Notes under the pieces: generated by a model | Databases searched by the model: none | What the model was told of the DNA's origin: nothing | Seen by the model: only the letters and a program-made list of their open reading frames with translations | Translations under genes and position numbers: made by a program | Assembly (NCBI GenBank): GCA_001872625.1 | Contig: MNXP01000034.1 | Location: 1-44,268 of the forward strand | From: Bacteroidetes bacterium CG2_30_33_31 | GTDB lineage: Bacteria; Bacteroidota; Bacteroidia; Bacteroidales; UBA1556 | Length of the DNA stretch: 44,268 bases | Reading direction: 5' to 3' | Shown: in pieces, positions 41,274 through 44,268 of the stretch | Numbering within the stretch: the stretch's first letter is position 1 | Layout: the number at the start of each line of letters is the position of its first letter

Positions 41274-42899
41274 ATGAATTTTAACATAAAGAAATATCAA
41301 CTTATACTGATATCCATATTTTCCGGTTTACTTATGGCGGCAGCATGGCCCGATTACGGATGGAGCTGGATTATATTTATCTCTTGGGTTCCAATGCTTT
41401 TTGTGGAAGATTATATTTTCCAAAATAAGACATTTTTTAGTCGCGGCGCTATAGTGCTCTATTCTTATCCGGGATTTTTAGTATGGAATATCATAACCAC
41501 TTGGTGGGTAAGCAACTCAACTATGATTGGAGGAGTTGTAGCCTTTGTCTTAAATTCGCTTTTTATGGCGCTTACTTTTGGGCTCTATCATCTTATTCGA
41601 AAAAAAGTTTTTCCTCAAGGCAAAGGATATTTTGTGCTCATAGCATTGTGGTTTAGCTACGAATATCTACACATGAATTGGGAGATAACTTGGTCGTGGC
41701 TTGTACTTGGCAATGTTTTCGCCTCTTCATATAAATGGATACAGTGGTACGAATTTACAGGTGTTTTTGGCGGCGGTCTGTGGATACTTTTAGTTAATAT
41801 TTTGATATTTAATTTCTTATCAGAAATTCTTAATAAAAAAATCACGAAGGGGAAAATGATATTTTCTGTTGTTAAAATATTGTCATTGATTTTGTTGCCG
41901 ATTGTAATATCAATGTTCATGTACAATAAATATCAAGAAAAAGGTGATAAAGCAATAATTGTTGTAGTGCAGCCGGATATTGATCCTTTCAATGAGGAAT
42001 TCACTACTCCAGCATCAGACTTATTAAATAATATGCTTTCGCTGGCACGGCAAAAAGTTGATGAAAACACAGATATGATTTTCTTTCCAGAGACGTCGAT
42101 TCCTCAAAATATTTGGGAATCGGATTTCGGATTAACTTATGTTTATGATAGCCTCGAATTATTTTTCAAGAGTTATAACAATCGCTTTCCAATAGTTTTG
42201 GGTATGAGTACACAAAAGTTATTTTCAAAAACTCAGGAAAGAGATGTCGCGGCACGCGAATTTCCCAATTCTGAAGGCAGTTTTTATGTGTCGTACAATA
42301 CTGCAACATTTGTAAAACCTGGTGGTGAAATATCATTTTATCATAAGGCCAAACTTGTGCCAGGTGTAGAAAGAATGCCTTATCCAAAATTGCTCAAACC
42401 TTTGGAAAAATTGTCAATAGATTTAGGCGGTTCCTCCGGGAGCCTTGGTGCTTCAAAGGTTAGAGAAGTATTTCAATGGCAAAAAGTTAAAGTTGGTCCA
42501 ATAATTTGCTACGAATCTATTTACGGCGAGTTTGTCGCTGGATATGTACGGAATGGTGCTAATATGCTGGCAATCATAACTAATGATGGCTGGTGGGGCG
42601 ATACTCAGGGGCATAAACAACATTATACTTATGCCAGATTGAGAGCTATCGAAAACAGAAGAGATATTGCCAGAGCTGCAAATACAGGAAACTCAGGATT
42701 TTTTAATCAGAGTGGTGACGATTTCCTAAAAACTGAATATTGGGTTCCAGGTGTAGAAAAAAAAGAAGTTTATCTGAATGATGAAATAACTTTTTATACA
42801 AAATATGGTGATTATCTTGCAAGATTTTCGATGCTAATTTCAGCTTTCTTGATATTAATTTATCTTTCTATGATATTGAAAATCAAGAATAAACCATAA
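41274..42899 (+). CDS. lnt: Apolipoprotein N-acyltransferase
   Basis: This 541-residue integral membrane enzyme adds the third acyl chain to the N-terminal Cys of lipoproteins. The N-terminal half contains about six to seven membrane spans. The nitrilase-type domain outside the membrane has the full triad: Glu273 (FFPETSIPQN), Lys360 (YHKAKLVPGVE) and Cys412 (PIICYESIYGE). The motif NDGWWGDTQGHKQHYTYARLRAIENRR follows. A final hydrophobic helix anchors the C-terminus. It serves the many lipoproteins of this window. Confidence 0.93.
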   Translation: MNFNIKKYQLILISIFSGLLMAAAWPDYGWSWIIFISWVPMLFVEDYIFQNKTFFSRGAIVLYSYPGFLVWNIITTWWVSNSTMIGGVVAFVLNSLFMALTFGLYHLIRKKVFPQGKGYFVLIALWFSYEYLHMNWEITWSWLVLGNVFASSYKWIQWYEFTGVFGGGLWILLVNILIFNFLSEILNKKITKGKMIFSVVKILSLILLPIVISMFMYNKYQEKGDKAIIVVVQPDIDPFNEEFTTPASDLLNNMLSLARQKVDENTDMIFFPETSIPQNIWESDFGLTYVYDSLELFFKSYNNRFPIVLGMSTQKLFSKTQERDVAAREFPNSEGSFYVSYNTATFVKPGGEISFYHKAKLVPGVERMPYPKLLKPLEKLSIDLGGSSGSLGASKVREVFQWQKVKVGPIICYESIYGEFVAGYVRNGANMLAIITNDGWWGDTQGHKQHYTYARLRAIENRRDIARAANTGNSGFFNQSGDDFLKTEYWVPGVEKKEVYLNDEITFYTKYGDYLARFSMLISAFLILIYLSMILKIKNKP

Positions 42900-42970
42900 A
42901 AATCATTATTTTATAAATATTTGAATTTTCTTAAGAATTTAAAATCAAAATTTAACTGGTAGACTTAATT

Positions 42971-44268
42971 TTATAAAACCACTAGCTTCTTTTCTAAAAC
43001 TCTATTTCCCGAATATATTCTTATAAAATAGATTCCTCTTGGAGGCAAATCACTAATAATATATTGATTGCTGTATTTTTCGTCTTTTGTTAATGAGATT
43101 GTTTTTACAATTTGACCTAAACTTGTAATTATCTCAAGTTTTGTTGTGTTTTGCTGGCCATTATTAAATTTAATAATTAAAGTTTCTGTATGAGAAATGG
43201 GATTTGGAAAAATATTAAATATTAAGTTTTCATTAATAAAATCAGCGCTAATAGTTTTAGAATAAGTAAATTTTCCATCAAAATCAACTTGCTTCAAGCG
43301 ATAATAGTTTATGCCATTATTTGGCTGATTATCTATAAAATTGTAATCGATGATATTAATGCTATTGCCAGAACCATCAATGTTTCCTATATTTTGAAAG
43401 TTTATATTATCTGCACTTCTCTCTATTATAAAATAATCATTGTTTTGTTCTGATGCTGTTTTCCAATATAGATTTATTACATCTTTGTTCTTCAATGCAC
43501 TTAAATCTAATAATGAAATTGGAAGTGCACCGCCTTCAGTACCATCATCTAAACAAATAGTAAAACTACCTTGAAAAGGGGCGTAATAATTATCCACAGA
43601 AATATAATACCAATTGCCAATTGTGAGAAGTCCATCTGCAGTTAAAGTTACTGTATCACTTATGTTTGTATATCTTCTGCTTTTAACTTCAGTAGTTCCG
43701 TTACTTTGCCAAAGGGCTGCATTTAAACCTTGAATTGTTCCCTTGGTTCCTCCTCTTTCAACATTAACAAACATTGTTGTGTTTGTAGCCTGAAACTTAA
43801 ACCACACATTATAATTTGGGGAAGTGTTCCAATGAGAAGCAGCATTTTTGTCGGAAGTCATATTGTAAGTTGTGTATGCAGCATCAGCAGAGCAAGAGTT
43901 TATCAAGCTGCTAACATCCAGCGCACCTTCATAATAATCGTAAGAGATATTATTATCTTCGAGGCAGAGAGTGAAACTACCTTGATAAGGAGCATAATAA
44001 TTATCCACAGAAATATAATACCAGTTGCCAACAGTTAAGGCACTAATTACCTCTACCACAACAATATCAGAATTATTTGTATATCTTTTGGAACTAATTT
44101 CGGTAGTTCCATTGCTTTGCCAGAGGGCTAAATTCACAGCCTGAATAGTTCCTTTTGTACCACCGCGATTCACAGTTATTTTCATATTAGCGGTAGTAGC
44201 TTGAAACTTAAACCACACATTATAATTTGGGGAAGTGTTCCAATGAGAAGCAGCATTTTTGTCGGAAG
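42971..44268 (-). CDS. Surface protein with tandem repeat domains and T9SS sorting domain (5' end outside window)
   Basis: The frame is open from the right edge to the stop at 42971 and encodes over 430 residues; its start lies beyond the window. Two nearly identical beta-sandwich domains of 137 residues follow one another. Each has the elements VWFKFQAT, RGGTKGTIQ, ALWQSNGTTE and GNWYYISVDNYYAP, a pre-peptidase C-terminal-like pattern. Next comes LSLLDLSALKNKDVINLYWKTASEQNN with an Ig/FN3-like fold (SADNINFQNIG ... YRLKQVDFDGKFTYS). A type A sorting domain ends the protein (FNIFPNPIS, PRGIYFIRI, EKKLVVL). It is a secreted or surface-bound protein; its catalytic or binding part, if any, is not in view. 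Confidence 0.87.
   Translation of the reverse strand, partial: SDKNAASHWNTSPNYNVWFKFQATTANMKITVNRGGTKGTIQAVNLALWQSNGTTEISSKRYTNNSDIVVVEVISALTVGNWYYISVDNYYAPYQGSFTLCLEDNNISYDYYEGALDVSSLINSCSADAAYTTYNMTSDKNAASHWNTSPNYNVWFKFQATNTTMFVNVERGGTKGTIQGLNAALWQSNGTTEVKSRRYTNISDTVTLTADGLLTIGNWYYISVDNYYAPFQGSFTICLDDGTEGGALPISLLDLSALKNKDVINLYWKTASEQNNDYFIIERSADNINFQNIGNIDGSGNSINIIDYNFIDNQPNNGINYYRLKQVDFDGKFTYSKTISADFINENLIFNIFPNPISHTETLIIKFNNGQQNTTKLEIITSLGQIVKTISLTKDEKYSNQYIISDLPPRGIYFIRIYSGNRVLEKKLVVL
43447..44268. repeat. Tandem 411-base coding repeat
   Basis: Two direct copies with a period of 411 bases (137 codons) are seen inside the surface-protein gene. Around the right edge (44202-44268) at least 60 consecutive bases match those at 43791-43857. 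The array may continue beyond the window. Confidence 0.8.

Noticed and set aside
43730-44038. Plus-strand open frame of 102 codons at the right end
   Set aside because: It is antisense to the repeated domain of the sorted surface protein and has no features of its own.

Overview
The window comes from a low-GC member of the Bacteroidota. Evidence: three secreted proteins with C-terminal type IX secretion sorting domains (6709-7944, 31577-33139, 42971-44268), an S46 dipeptidyl-peptidase, many short lipoproteins with serine-rich lipoboxes, and promoter -7 boxes of the form TAnnTTTG instead of sigma-70 boxes. The genus cannot be fixed from the sequence alone. Most genes are chromosomal housekeeping or envelope genes; only the left edge shows mobile-element debris.

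Layout. 1-550: the 3' end of an IS5-like transposase and a frameshifted remnant of an Rpn-type PD-(D/E)XK nuclease. 660-8588: YraN, PepD, a GT2-like glycosyltransferase, a class A penicillin-binding protein, a LamG-like secreted protein and a CYTH protein. 8602-12310 (minus): DusB, a lipoprotein, a heptose-7-phosphate kinase, a DUF2147 protein and a PspC protein. 12466-15895: metallophosphoesterase, Hpt protein, NtrC-type regulator and a single-domain response regulator, with no histidine kinase. 16014-20329 (minus): DPP11-like peptidase, RidA, a GNAT acetyltransferase and a GT4 glycosyltransferase. 20471-21136 (minus): a tRNA array. 21263-25247: lipoprotein, MnmD, PhoB-like regulator with a PhoP-box-like operator, exported superoxide reductase and an HMA protein. 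25263-29707 (minus): the homogentisate pathway. 30200-36511: methyltransferase, two PlsC-like acyltransferases, a LamG-like protein, LolD and LigA. 36544-44268: a small repeat protein, a membrane protein, an Omp85-type barrel, two lipoproteins, Lnt and a sorted surface protein.

The most unusual part is the tRNA array. Behind tRNA-Met lie a 5' fragment of tRNA-Leu, intact tRNA-Leu(GAG), intact tRNA-Leu(CAG), a tRNA-Leu(CAG) with a 20-base perfect palindrome in its D loop, and a decayed tRNA-Leu(CAG) with a degenerate palindrome at the same place. The three better-preserved 3' ends are each followed by the same hairpin terminator. The palindromic copy is otherwise perfect, so it may be a functional tRNA with an extra D-loop hairpin or the trace of a small palindromic element that targets tRNA-Leu genes.

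As a whole the genes suit a cell that lives partly on peptides. DPP11 and PepD release amino acids, and HppD, HmgA and FahA degrade tyrosine. The superoxide reductase lipoprotein, the Lol and Lnt lipoprotein machinery, the Omp85 barrel and the T9SS cargo describe a typical Bacteroidota diderm envelope.
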